Source of the DNA: CAYPTB01 sp964413535
Lineage (GTDB): Bacteria; Planctomycetota; UBA1135; GCA-002686595
Direction of reading: 5' to 3'
Assembly (NCBI GenBank): GCA_964413535.1
Contig: CAYPTB010000054.1
Location: forward strand, 62,001 to 126,000
Length of the DNA stretch: 64,000 nt
The notes under the pieces were generated by a model, which saw nothing but the letters and a program-made list of their open reading frames with translations, ran no database searches and was not told the DNA's origin. Below, piece after piece: positions 43,890-53,074 of this stretch (positions within the stretch are counted from its first letter, which is position 1; the number at the start of each line of letters is the position of its first letter). The position numbers were made by a program, and so were the translations under genes.

Positions 43890-45538
43890 GTGGGCTCCTC
43901 GGGCAGGAGGGCGCCCGCCGCGGGCGCGAGCGCGACCCCCGCGCTCTCGCGTTGGTGCCGGCCGTTGCGGCCGTTCTGGATACTTGGTCGAAGTGCCGCG
44001 CGCGGATCGAGCGCTTCGCGCAACCCCTCGCCCACGAGGTTGTAGGCGACGACGGTCGCGAACACGAACAGCCCGGGGAAGACCTGCAGCCACCACACGC
44101 CGGCGTCGCGCTCCTCCGCGATGAGCCCGCCCCACGACGGCGTCGGCGGTCCGTTCCCCAGACCCAGGAACGAGATCGCCGACTCGGTCAGCACCGCGTC
44201 CGAGCTCGCGAACGCGGCGGCCACGAGCACGGGCGGCAGGGCGGCCGGCAGCAGGTGCCGGAAGGCGATACGCAGCGGCGAGAGACCGAGCGCGCGCGCC
44301 GCCGTGGCGAACTCGAGCTCCCGCAGGCGCAGGCACTCGCCGCGCACGAGGCGCGCGACGCCCGTCCAACGCACGAACGCGATGGCGAGGGAGATCGCGA
44401 CCACCGGATGGACGCTCGCGCGCGGCACGAACGCCACGCCGGCGAGCACGAGCAAGAGGGCTGGGAACGACTGCACCACTTCGACGACGCGCTGGAACAA
44501 GACATCGACGCGCCCGCCGAAGATCCCCGCCACCGCGCCCGCGACGACGCCGAGCGCGACGACGAGCGCCGTCGCGAGGAATCCCACCGCCAGGCTCAGC
44601 CGACCGCCGTGGAGCAGGCGCGCGGCGACGTCGCGCCCGAGCGCGTCCGTCCCCAGGAGGTGACGCGAGAGGGATCCCTGCGCGGGCTCCCCCGGCCGCA
44701 CGTCCGCCGCGCGGCTCGCGCGCGCGGCGCTCCACGCATCGCTCCAGGAGGGCGGCAAGAGGCTCTCCTCGAAGTGCGTCTCCGCGAACCCGTACGCGAT
44801 CGGCGGGAACCACGCCCGCTCGGCTCGGATCGTCCCGTCGGCGATCCCCGCCTTGATCCCAACGTCGGGCGGCGCGCCGCCGAAGACGGTCGCGGCGAGC
44901 GGGAGGCCGAGCGCGAGCGCGAGCGCGAAGACCACGCCATGACGCGCCCGACGTCGCCACACGGGAAGCGTCGCCACCCCGAGCCACGCTCCGATCAGGA
45001 AGGCGTCGAGGGGCGCCAGCGCGCGCAGGAGCGGAAAGCGCGCGACGGGCGCCAGCACGACTCCCCCAGCGCGTCCCCCGCGATCGGCCAGGCCGAGCTC
45101 GTCGGCCAGGGCGCTCGCACGCTCGCCCAGCGCCGCCGCGCTCGCATCCAGCGCCGCGCGCGAGCGCGAGCGCGCGTCGGTCACGGCGCGCACCAGCTCG
45201 GCCTCGAAGCGCGCGAGCTCCGCGACCTCGGGCTCGGGGAGACCCACGCGCAGCGTCTCGAGCCGCAACCGCACGGCCCGCTCGGCGGCGCGCACGTCCC
45301 CGCCGGTCGCGAGGGCGAGGTCGAGCTCGTTCGCCGCGAGCCCGAGCGTGCGGCGTGCGCGCTCGTAGGCGCGCTCGTCGACGCCCTCCAGGAAGAAGGG
45401 CAAGTCGCTGGCGAGGAGTGGCGCGAGCACCGCGCTCCCCCACAGCGAGAACAGGAGCACGAAGCCGATCCGCGCCGTGCTCCGCGCGCAGAAACGCGCG
45501 AGAAGGGAGCGCGGAGCGCCGTCCTTCGCCTCAACCAC
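43886..45538 (-). CDS. oppC: oligopeptide ABC transporter permease OppC-like, with a long inserted region
   Basis: Inner-membrane subunit, 550 aa against about 300 for normal OppC/DppC. The GTG at 45538 overlaps the TAG of oppB by one base, with GGGGAGG 7 bases upstream. The first helix is at about 24-43. The conserved permease core begins at HLLGTDALGRDVAARLL (near 293) and ends with SAISFLGLGNGPPTPSWG (EAA-type loop) and FVFATVVAYNLVGEGL. Between them, residues about 45-290 form an insert: an Ala/Arg/Leu-rich helical part (50-145), then two extra hydrophobic helices (about 170-192 and 201-220). Insert function unknown. Confidence 0.9.
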   Translation of the reverse strand: MVEAKDGAPRSLLARFCARSTARIGFVLLFSLWGSAVLAPLLASDLPFFLEGVDERAYERARRTLGLAANELDLALATGGDVRAAERAVRLRLETLRVGLPEPEVAELARFEAELVRAVTDARSRSRAALDASAAALGERASALADELGLADRGGRAGGVVLAPVARFPLLRALAPLDAFLIGAWLGVATLPVWRRRARHGVVFALALALGLPLAATVFGGAPPDVGIKAGIADGTIRAERAWFPPIAYGFAETHFEESLLPPSWSDAWSAARASRAADVRPGEPAQGSLSRHLLGTDALGRDVAARLLHGGRLSLAVGFLATALVVALGVVAGAVAGIFGGRVDVLFQRVVEVVQSFPALLLVLAGVAFVPRASVHPVVAISLAIAFVRWTGVARLVRGECLRLRELEFATAARALGLSPLRIAFRHLLPAALPPVLVAAAFASSDAVLTESAISFLGLGNGPPTPSWGGLIAEERDAGVWWLQVFPGLFVFATVVAYNLVGEGLREALDPRAALRPSIQNGRNGRHQRESAGVALAPAAGALLPEEPT

Positions 45539-46608
45539 TAGGCCGACCTCCCCGCGATGCGGATGCGCGGATCGAGCCAGGCGTAGAGCACGTCGGAGAG
45601 CGCGAGCCCGACGACCGTCGTCGCCGCGCCGAGCAGCACCGCGCCGAGCACGGCGTCGTACTCGCGGCGCAGGATGCTCTCGTAGACGTACGACCCCATG
45701 CCCGGCACGTCGAACACCGTCTCGACCACGATCGAGCCGCCCACGAGCGCCGGCAGGACGTTCGCGAACAACGCTACGAGGGGACCGAGGGAATTGCGCA
45801 GCGCGTGCCCGAGCACCACCTGGCGCTCCGAGAGTCCCTTCGCGCGCGCCGTGCGCACGAAGTCCAGACCGAGCACCTCGACCATTCCCGCGCGCATCTG
45901 GCGCGACAGGTAGGCGAGGCTCCCGTAGGTGTAGGTCGCGATCGGGAGCACCAGGTGCCGCACGCGATCGCGGAACGCCTCGAAGCCGCCGAGCTCCGCC
46001 GCGTCGGGCGAAGCGAGCCCGAGCGTCGGAAGCCAGCCGAGCCCCGCGCGGCCGAACGCCCCCTGCAAGAGCAACCCGACCCAGAACGCGGGTAGCGCGT
46101 AGAGCGCGAAGACGAGCGCCGTGAGCGTCTTGTCCGCCAGCGTCCCGCGGCGCAGCGCCGAGTGGATCCCGAGCGGGATCGCGATCAGGTACGCGAGCAC
46201 GATCGAGCACGCCGTCATCGGGAGCGTCACGCGCAAGCGCCGCCCGAGCTCGCCCGCGATCGACACGTGCGGCCGCAGGAGCTCGCGCCCGAGGTCGAGC
46301 ACCAACACGCCGTTCCAGGGATGCTCGCCGCTCCCGCCGAAGCGACGATGCCCGCGCGGCGAGAGGTCGAAGGGTCCGAGGTAGTGCAGGTACTGCCGCC
46401 AGAGCGGCTCGTCGAGCAGGTAGCGTCCGCGAAAGCCGGCCGCGAGCGCGCCACCGTCCACGTTCGCCGCGACGCCGCCGTCGACGTCGCGCGCCGCGAA
46501 CGCCGAGGGATCCCCCGGCACGACGTGCACGAGCGCGAAGGTGACGACGCTCACGCCCAGCACCGTGACGAGGAGCAGGAGGAGCCGTCGCAGGAGGAAG
46601 GGGATCAC
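45538..46608 (-). CDS. oppB: oligopeptide ABC transporter permease OppB-like
   Basis: Second inner-membrane subunit, 356 aa, GTG start at 46608 (MIPFLLRRLLLLLVTVLGVS as translated). Core motifs: N-terminal helix with FLLRRLL, VVPGDPSAFAARD, RVTLPMTACSIVLAYL, LPAFWVGLLLQ, MRAGMVEVLGLDFVRTARAKGL and the coupling-helix region KGLSERQVVLGHALRNS. It lies between the binding protein (175 bases upstream) and oppC. An insertion with a Gly/Asp-rich stretch after the first helix (residues about 38-60) is longer than in E. coli OppB. Confidence 0.93.
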   Translation of the reverse strand: MIPFLLRRLLLLLVTVLGVSVVTFALVHVVPGDPSAFAARDVDGGVAANVDGGALAAGFRGRYLLDEPLWRQYLHYLGPFDLSPRGHRRFGGSGEHPWNGVLVLDLGRELLRPHVSIAGELGRRLRVTLPMTACSIVLAYLIAIPLGIHSALRRGTLADKTLTALVFALYALPAFWVGLLLQGAFGRAGLGWLPTLGLASPDAAELGGFEAFRDRVRHLVLPIATYTYGSLAYLSRQMRAGMVEVLGLDFVRTARAKGLSERQVVLGHALRNSLGPLVALFANVLPALVGGSIVVETVFDVPGMGSYVYESILRREYDAVLGAVLLGAATTVVGLALSDVLYAWLDPRIRIAGRSA

Positions 46609-46783
46609 GCGCCGCGCGACACCCTAAGTGTCCCCAACCCGAAGTTCGCGAACAAAATCGAGCCGCCCGCCGCGCCCCCGCTGCGTTGCGGCTCCTCCGG
46701 AACTCGATCCGAGTGGCGTCGTCGGCGCGCGTTGCCTGGAAGCCCCATTCGACGCGCTTTCGCTCGCGAACTGGTCCGGGCCC

Positions 46784-48808
46784 CTAACGCCCTTCGGCCG
46801 CGGGCTCCACGTACCAGCGGCGGATCGAGTAACCCGGATCGAGCAGGAAGCGCTGCACCCCGCGTACGCGCTTCGACACGGCCCACTTGCTCGGGAACAC
46901 GCAACCGAAGAGGTAGGGCTGCGCGTCGTAGACCCGCCGCTGCAACGCGTGGAAGAGCTCGCGCCGCGCCGCGGGATCGAGCTCCGTCTGGATCGCCTCG
47001 AGCAGCCGGTCCGCGTGCGGGTCGGCGAAGCCTGGATGGTTGTTGCTGCCCTGCACCTCGGCCTGGCTCGAGTGCCACTGCCCGAAGGGATCCGACTCGG
47101 GCCCGAGGATCCAGGCCAGCGCCGCGGCGTCGAACGCGTGCTCGCCCACGCGTTCCTGGCGCGTCGCGAAGTCGACGGCCACGAGCTCCATCCCGATCCC
47201 GAGCTGCGCCAGGTTCTCCTTCAGCGCCGTCCCGACGTACTGCGACACCGTGTCGACGTTGGCGTACAGGAACTCGAACGCGAACGGCTTCCCCTCCCGG
47301 TCGATGCGCCCGTCCCCGTCGCGGTCGTACCAGCCGGCTTCGAGCAGGAGCTCGCGCGCGCGCTCGAGGTCGAACGGGATGGGCTCGATCCCCTCGTCGT
47401 ACTCGGGCGCGAAGCAGTACCACGACGCCGTCACCCTGCGCCCGAGCCCCGACCCGAGCGTCGCGATGAACCCGTCCCAGTCGAACGCGTGCGCCAGCGC
47501 GCGCCGCACGCGCACGTCCTCGAAGAGCGGCCGCCGCAGGTTCCAGGCCACGTAGCTCATCTGCGGCGTGTAGGTCAGGCCCTTGTCGAAGTGCTCCGCG
47601 AACGCGGGCTCTGCGCAGAACTCGCCCAGGTACTCGCGCGAGCGCAGCCGCGCGAAGAAGTCGAGCTCCCCGGCGAGCAGCGCCCCGCGCGCCGCCGCGT
47701 CGTCCGCGATGATCCGCCAGCGGATCGCGTCCACGAAGCCGCCGTTCGCCGGGTCGAACCAACCGTCGAAGCGCTCCGCGTCGATGGCCTGGTCGTCCAG
47801 CGCGACGATGCGGTACGGCCCGAGCCCGAGCCAGCGCGCGTTCCGGGGATGTGTGTTCACGTACTCGCCCTGCCGCCGCGGCGACGCCCGCGGGTCGAAG
47901 TCCCCGTTGTCCGGGTCCGCGAGGTCGAACACGTGCGACGGCAGGATCGTGAACTCGTCCTCGAAGGCCGAGAGCGCGAGGAAGTACGTCGTCCCGAAGA
48001 ACACGCGCACCGTGTGCGCGTCGAGCGCTTCGAACGAGCGCACGCGCTCGAAGCGGAAGCGCGCGTGCTCGGCCTGCACCCACGGGTTCAGGCAGGTCTC
48101 GAGCGAGAACACGACGTCGCGCGCGTCGAACGGATGCCCGTCGTGCCACAGGGCGTCCTGGCGCAGGTGGAAGGTGAAGACGGAGCCGCGCTCCACGCGC
48201 TCGACCTTCTCCGCCGGCACGCGCACGGCCTCCGCGAGCGGGTTCGCGCGCGACACCGGCTCGACGACTAACACCTCCCCCTCCGCGTGCACGCGCCCGA
48301 AGAGGATGTTCTGCTCCCCGCCCTCGCTCGCGGGCCGAACGCCCGCGGCCACCACCGCTGCGCCGTCGCCGCGCTCGTCGTCCGCACGCCCGTCCTCCTC
48401 GTCCTCGTCCGGCGGCGGATCCCTCCAACCGCCCGCGAGCACCAGGACGTCCTCGACGTCGAAGCTCTCGGCCAGCGACGGCTCGAGCTCCCACGTCTCC
48501 CAGTTCCGCTCGACGAGCCGCGCGTGCAGCTCCTCGAGCAGTCGCCGCACCGGCGCCGAGCTCACGAGCATGGTGTTGAGCCCCGTCGGCCGCGCCTCGA
48601 GGTGCACGACGACGCGCCCGCCGCGCACGGGCTCCCCGTCCCCCGCCCGCTCGCGGAAGTCGTCCGCGGGGACGGGCCCCGGTCCGGGCGTCTCGGCCGC
48701 GCCCGCTCCGCCCTGCGCCGGAGCGACGCCCCGGAACTCAAAGTAAAGGACCGCCGCCAGCGCGCATGCCGGAGCGAAGGAAACTGCGAGGACGCGTGGA
48801 CGGAGCAT
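46784..48808 (-). CDS. oppA: extracellular solute-binding protein, family 5 (OppA/DppA-like)
   Basis: Periplasmic ligand-binding component of the first opp operon, 674 aa, ATG at 48808. It has an N-terminal hydrophobic anchor or signal (about 6-25) without an obvious lipobox. Family-5 elements: SVFTFHLRQDALWHDGHPFDARDV, FFGTTYFLALSAFEDEF, MSYVAWNLRRPLFEDVRVRRALAHAFDW and QWHSSQAEVQGSNNHPGF. An insert of about 80 residues (about 119-200) follows the first lobe, containing an acidic Asp/Glu stretch (PPPDEDEEDGRADDERGDG). It is far from normal for the family and probably surface exposed. Separated from oppB by 175 bases. Confidence 0.9.
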   Translation of the reverse strand: MLRPRVLAVSFAPACALAAVLYFEFRGVAPAQGGAGAAETPGPGPVPADDFRERAGDGEPVRGGRVVVHLEARPTGLNTMLVSSAPVRRLLEELHARLVERNWETWELEPSLAESFDVEDVLVLAGGWRDPPPDEDEEDGRADDERGDGAAVVAAGVRPASEGGEQNILFGRVHAEGEVLVVEPVSRANPLAEAVRVPAEKVERVERGSVFTFHLRQDALWHDGHPFDARDVVFSLETCLNPWVQAEHARFRFERVRSFEALDAHTVRVFFGTTYFLALSAFEDEFTILPSHVFDLADPDNGDFDPRASPRRQGEYVNTHPRNARWLGLGPYRIVALDDQAIDAERFDGWFDPANGGFVDAIRWRIIADDAAARGALLAGELDFFARLRSREYLGEFCAEPAFAEHFDKGLTYTPQMSYVAWNLRRPLFEDVRVRRALAHAFDWDGFIATLGSGLGRRVTASWYCFAPEYDEGIEPIPFDLERARELLLEAGWYDRDGDGRIDREGKPFAFEFLYANVDTVSQYVGTALKENLAQLGIGMELVAVDFATRQERVGEHAFDAAALAWILGPESDPFGQWHSSQAEVQGSNNHPGFADPHADRLLEAIQTELDPAARRELFHALQRRVYDAQPYLFGCVFPSKWAVSKRVRGVQRFLLDPGYSIRRWYVEPAAEGR

Positions 48809-48964
48809 CGGAGTCGGGGCGACGGTTGAGTCCCTACACTTCCGCCGGGGCACAGGCTACGCAGCGCGCGCATGACCCGCGCACCGGCCCGTCCCGGGCC
48901 AGCATAGCGATCGACCGACACCCATCGGTCCGAAGCCCCTCGCCCCCGGTAGCATGCCCGCCCC

Positions 48965-49825
48965 ATGGATCGGTCCCCCGCGAGCAGGCCCCCGTTCCGG
49001 CGCTTCTGCGCCCGGTCCCGGCGGCCGGAGCGCGGTGCCACGCTCGCACTCCTCTTCCTCCTCGCGGCCGGCTGCGACGCACGCCCGGGCGCCGAAGCAG
49101 AGACCGAGCGCATCGAGCTCCAGGTCTACGCCGCCACGAGCACGCGCGACGCGCTCGCGGCGATCGAGACCGAGTACGAGCGCGCGAACCCAGTCGACCT
49201 CGTCTTCAACTTCGGCTCGTCGGGCGACCTCGCGCGGCAGATCGTCGCCGCGGCCCAGGCCGACCTGTTCCTCTCGGCCGACGAGGCGGAGCTGGACCGG
49301 GTCGAAGGGGCCAAGCTCCTGCTCGCCGGCACGCGCCGCGCGCTGCTCTCGAACCAGCTCGTCGTGATCGAGCCCGCCGACGCGCCCTCTATCTTTGCGA
49401 CGCCGTTCACCCCCGAACAGCTCGCCCACCCGCGCGTCGAGCTCCTCTCGCTCGCGAACCCGGACACGGTGCCGGCCGGACGTTACGCGAAGGCCTGGCT
49501 CGAGCAGACCGGGGTCTGGCGCGACGTCGCCGCGCGCGTGCTGCCGGGCGTCGACGTGCGCGCCGCGCTCGCAGCCGTCGAATCGGCCGGCGCGCAGGCC
49601 GGCATCGTGTACCGCACGGACGTCGCGCTCTCCAAGGAGGCGCGCATCGTCTTCGCCGTGCCCGTCGTACAGGGCCCCGCGATCTCCTACCCCGTCGCCG
49701 TGATCGCCGGCCGGCCGAACGAAGCCCATGCGCGCGCCTTCGCCGCCTTCCTCGCCTCGCCCGACGCGGGCGCGATCTTCGAGGTGTTCGGGTTCGTCTT
49801 CCTCCCGGCCGGAAGCGCGGAGTAG
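48965..49825 (+). CDS. modA: molybdate ABC transporter substrate-binding protein ModA
   Basis: Periplasmic oxyanion-binding protein of a high-affinity molybdate importer. The 286-aa product has a lipoprotein signal ending LLAAGC (Cys at 37). The ModA elements are LQVYAATSTRDALAAIETEY, FNFGSSGDLARQI (oxyanion site), DLFLSADEAELDRV, SLANPDTVPAGRYAKAWLEQ and AQAGIVYRTDVA. Lipid-anchored ModA is common in organisms without a free binding protein. It precedes modB by 9 bases. The gene starts 156 bases from the divergent oppA start. Confidence 0.95.
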   Translation: MDRSPASRPPFRRFCARSRRPERGATLALLFLLAAGCDARPGAEAETERIELQVYAATSTRDALAAIETEYERANPVDLVFNFGSSGDLARQIVAAAQADLFLSADEAELDRVEGAKLLLAGTRRALLSNQLVVIEPADAPSIFATPFTPEQLAHPRVELLSLANPDTVPAGRYAKAWLEQTGVWRDVAARVLPGVDVRAALAAVESAGAQAGIVYRTDVALSKEARIVFAVPVVQGPAISYPVAVIAGRPNEAHARAFAAFLASPDAGAIFEVFGFVFLPAGSAE

Positions 49826-49834
49826 CGGCCCCTC

Positions 49835-50521
49835 GTGAGCGCGGCCGACTCGAGCACCGCGACCGTCCTCGCGACGACGCTGAAGGTCGCGCTCGGCGCC
49901 ACGCTGCTCGTCGCGCCGCTCGGGATCGCGCTCGGCTTCGCCCTCGCGCGCCGTCGCTTCCCCGGCAAGCACGTCCTCGAGACCCTCGTCGCGCTCCCGC
50001 TCGTCCTGCCGCCGACCGCGATCGGCTACCTCTTGCTCACGCTCTTCGCGCGCAGCGGCTTCCTCGGCGAGCGCGCCCTCGGCTTCGACCCCGGCGTCCT
50101 CTTCACCTGGCGCGGCGCCGTGCTCGCCTCCGCCGTCGTCGCGCTGCCGCTCGTCGCGCGCACGGCGCGCACGGCCTTCGAGGAAGTCGAGCCGCGCCTC
50201 GAGCTCATGGCGCGTACGCTCGGCCTCTCGCGCGCGCGCACGTTCGCCACGGTCACGCTGCCCCTCGCGCGCCGCGGTCTCCTCGCCGCCCTCGCGCTCG
50301 GCTTCGGCCGCGCGCTCGGCGAGTTCGGCGCCACCGTGATCGTCGCCGGCAACATCCCCGGCCGCACGCAGACCCTCGCGCTCGCGATCTTCAGCGAGAT
50401 CCAGCTTGGCCACACCGGCGCCGCGCTGCGCCTCGTCGCGCTCACGATCGCGATCGCGTTCCTCTTGATGTGGTGCATCGAGCGGCTGCTGCGCCACGCT
50501 CCGCGCGCGGAGGCGCCGTGA
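49835..50521 (+). CDS. modB: molybdate ABC transporter permease ModB
   Basis: Inner-membrane channel subunit of the molybdate importer, 228 aa, GTG start at 49835. Five or six helices; hallmarks are LVALPLVLPPTAIGYLLL, the coupling-helix region MARTLGLSRARTFATVTLPLARRG and FGRALGEFGATVIVAGNIPGRTQTLALAIF. The stop TGA overlaps the modC GTG by 4 bases (GTGA), so the two subunits are coupled. Confidence 0.96.
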   Translation: MSAADSSTATVLATTLKVALGATLLVAPLGIALGFALARRRFPGKHVLETLVALPLVLPPTAIGYLLLTLFARSGFLGERALGFDPGVLFTWRGAVLASAVVALPLVARTARTAFEEVEPRLELMARTLGLSRARTFATVTLPLARRGLLAALALGFGRALGEFGATVIVAGNIPGRTQTLALAIFSEIQLGHTGAALRLVALTIAIAFLLMWCIERLLRHAPRAEAP

Positions 50522-51639
50522 CGTCCCCGCGCATCGAGCTCCGCGTCCGGCTCGCGCTCGCGCACTTCGAGCTCGACGTCGACGTCACGAGCTCCGCCCG
50601 CTCGCTCGGCATATTCGGTCCCTCGGGCGCGGGCAAGACGAGCCTGCTCGAGGCCATCGCCGGCTGGCGCGCGCCCACGGCCGGCCGGATCCGGGTCGGC
50701 GAGCGCACCCTCTTCGATTCGGCCGCGCGCACGTCGCTCCCGATCGAGCGCCGCGGCGTCGGCTACGTGCCCCAGGACGCGCTGCTCCTCCCGCACTGGA
50801 CCGTCGGCCGCAACGTGCGCGCGGGCACGCGCACCGCACGCCCTGCGACGGGAACGTCGAGCGCAGCCGGCGCCGACACCGACGCGCTCGTCGCGCGCAC
50901 GGCCGCGATCCTCGAGATCGGACACCTCCTCGAGCGCCCGACGACGCGCCTCTCGGGCGGCGAGCGCCAGCGCGTCGCCCTCGCGCGCGCGCTCGTCTCG
51001 CGCCCCGACCTCTTGCTCCTCGACGAGCCGCTCGGCTCCCTCGACCTCCCGCTGCGCCGCCGCATCCTCCCCTACCTGATCCGCGTGCGCGACGAGTTCG
51101 CGCTGCCCACGCTCTTCGTCTCCCACGACCCGACCGAGGTGCAGGCCCTGTGCGACGAAGTCGTCGTCCTCGACTCGGGCCGCGTGCGCGCGCAGGGCGC
51201 GCCCGCCGACGTCCTGCGCGAGGCGCGCGCCGGCGAGCCCGCCTTCGAGAACGTGCTCGCCGGCACCGTCGAGCTCGCCCGCGACGGCACCGCGCTCGTC
51301 CGCCTCGACCAAGGCGGCGAGGCGAGCGTCCCCTCCGCCGGCCTCACCGTCGGCGCGCGCGCCCTCTTCGCCCTCGGCTCCGACGAGATCCTCGTCGCCC
51401 TCGACGCGCCCACGCGCATCTCCGCCCGCAACGTCCTCCCCGCCCAGGTCGAGCACGTCGAGGAGGAGCCCACCGGAGCCGCCCGCGTCGACGCCCGCCT
51501 CGCCGCCGGCTCCGGCGCGCGCCTCTCCGCCAGCCTCACCCGCGCCTCCGCCCGCGAGCTCGACCTGCGCGCCGGCCAGCCCGTCTACCTAGTCTTCAAG
51601 ACGAACTCCTGCCGCGTGCTGTCCGCGGTCGGCGGCTAG
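50518..51639 (+). CDS. modC: molybdate ABC transporter ATP-binding protein ModC
   Basis: ATPase of the molybdate importer, 373 aa. Walker A GPSGAGKTS (about residue 34), a Q-loop in YVPQDALLLPHWTVG, signature LSGGERQRVALARAL and Walker B LLLLDEPLGSLD. The C-terminal part contains a TOBE/MOP-type domain (about residues 270-365, ISARNVLPAQVEHVE) that binds molybdate and gives feedback regulation in relatives. An insertion before the signature motif (TARPATGTSSAAGADTDAL) is longer than usual. Last gene of the modABC operon; the following 68 bases hold no gene. Confidence 0.95.
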   Translation: MTSPRIELRVRLALAHFELDVDVTSSARSLGIFGPSGAGKTSLLEAIAGWRAPTAGRIRVGERTLFDSAARTSLPIERRGVGYVPQDALLLPHWTVGRNVRAGTRTARPATGTSSAAGADTDALVARTAAILEIGHLLERPTTRLSGGERQRVALARALVSRPDLLLLDEPLGSLDLPLRRRILPYLIRVRDEFALPTLFVSHDPTEVQALCDEVVVLDSGRVRAQGAPADVLREARAGEPAFENVLAGTVELARDGTALVRLDQGGEASVPSAGLTVGARALFALGSDEILVALDAPTRISARNVLPAQVEHVEEEPTGAARVDARLAAGSGARLSASLTRASARELDLRAGQPVYLVFKTNSCRVLSAVGG

Positions 51640-51707
51640 GCGCTCCCGCCGCCGCGGACCGCGCTGCTGGCGACGAGACGACCCTCCTCCGCGAGGGCTT
51701 GCCGAAC

Positions 51708-52871
51708 CTACTCGGCGCGGAACGAGCGCACGGGGCCGAGCGATCCGACGAGGAGCGTCTTACCGCTCGATGCCATGCAGAGCCCTAATCCCCCCGGATA
51801 GGGGTCGACGGCCACGATCTTGTCCACGACGCGCCAGGTCACGCTTCCGTCTGCCAGGCGGCGCGGTTCGAACTGATAGATCGCGCCAAACGACTCGTTC
51901 GGTCCGGTCTCGGCGAGGAGTGCGCCGACGCAGACGGTCTCTCGCGTCATCGCAAGCGAGTACCCCAAAGCGCCTTCGTCGCCTCGCACGGTCAGCTTGC
52001 CCTCGCTCGCCCACGACCCGAGCGGGTCTCTCCTGTACACGTAGGCCGCGCCTTTCGCCGAGCCCAAACTCTTCGGCTGATCGTGCGGAGCTCCGATGAG
52101 CAAGAGATCCCCTCTCGAGATCAGGCTGCGGCCGAACTCCGCGTCTGCTGTAGCGCCCACGGGCTCCAGCACCGCGGACTGCACCCACCCGTCGCCAGCG
52201 CGCTCGAAGACGTAGGCGATCCCGGTCTGCGCGCCACCCGTGGTTCCCCAGGGGGCTCCGATCAGGAGGAGATCTCCGCTCAGAGACACGCGGTAGGCGA
52301 ACAGCTCCGCGTATTCTCCGGAGATCAGCGAATCCTGGAGCCACGTATCGTCGTCCGGACTGTTGGCGTCGGTCCCTGCATCCAGGCGATAGATGGCGGC
52401 GGTGCTCGTGAACCAGGAACCGATCGCCAGCTCTCTCCCAGTGAGCGATACGGAGTGCCCACCGTAGGGAAGGACCGCTTCAAGAACCCACTGACCGTGA
52501 TCGAGCCGGAAGACGAAGGTCTGCGAATCATCCGTCGCCGCGAAGCGATCTCCATGGGCCGACACGTCGATTCCGAACGAATCGCTCGCACCGACCTCGT
52601 CCGCGCGAATCGTGATGGCTGGGAGGAGATTTCTTCCGGTGCTCTCGAAGTACACGTGCACCTCGGCGACCGGATCCTGCGGAAAGCCACCCGAGGGCTC
52701 TCCCACGACGAAGAACCGTTCGCCGATTGCGGCGGCTGTTCCATAGTAGGAAGAGCCATTGAAGCCCGACGGTGTCGGATCGTGCAGCTCACCGACCTCG
52801 ACGAACTTCGGCGCATCGGCGAAGCCGGACGCGAGCGCGGCGGCGGCGAGCACGAGTAGGTTCCGTCCCAT
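51708..52871 (-). CDS. exported beta-propeller-like protein (FG-GAP type)
   Basis: A 387-aa protein from the ATG at 52871 (MGRNLLVLAAAALASGF), with AAGGAGG 8 bases upstream and a signal peptide in the first 20 residues. The mature part is a series of about 50-residue beta repeats, each with a YG/GxS-type turn and a VGxP/IGAP segment: RFFVVGEPSGG, RFAATDDSQTFVF, ELAIGSWFTSTAAIYRL, DLLLIGAPWGTTGGAQTG, DLLLIGAPHDQPKSLGSAKG and TVCVGALLAETGPNESFG. This is the FG-GAP pattern seen in integrin-like propellers. Codon use is less GC-extreme than its neighbours. Its role is unknown; it sits alone between modC and the second opp operon. Confidence 0.85.
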   Translation of the reverse strand: MGRNLLVLAAAALASGFADAPKFVEVGELHDPTPSGFNGSSYYGTAAAIGERFFVVGEPSGGFPQDPVAEVHVYFESTGRNLLPAITIRADEVGASDSFGIDVSAHGDRFAATDDSQTFVFRLDHGQWVLEAVLPYGGHSVSLTGRELAIGSWFTSTAAIYRLDAGTDANSPDDDTWLQDSLISGEYAELFAYRVSLSGDLLLIGAPWGTTGGAQTGIAYVFERAGDGWVQSAVLEPVGATADAEFGRSLISRGDLLLIGAPHDQPKSLGSAKGAAYVYRRDPLGSWASEGKLTVRGDEGALGYSLAMTRETVCVGALLAETGPNESFGAIYQFEPRRLADGSVTWRVVDKIVAVDPYPGGLGLCMASSGKTLLVGSLGPVRSFRAE

Positions 52872-53074
52872 GGGGAGAGCCTCCTTGGCCGTAGAACCCC
52901 GACAACCGTGCGCAACGATGCGACCGGCGAGGACGAAGCGACCACGACGCCCGCGCATCGTCCGCTGGAAGCGGCAGACCGTCAAGCTCAGCTGGCTCGG
53001 CCGCACCTCCGCCGGTCTGAGCGCTTGAGACGGTCCGTGAGCAGGAGAGGACGAGGCCCTAGCATGGGGCCGCG

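Noticed and set aside
48900..48964. GACCGA-N6-TCGGTC inverted repeat upstream of modA as a ModE site
   Set aside because: Only 6-bp arms and no resemblance to the known ModE consensus; kept out of the feature list.
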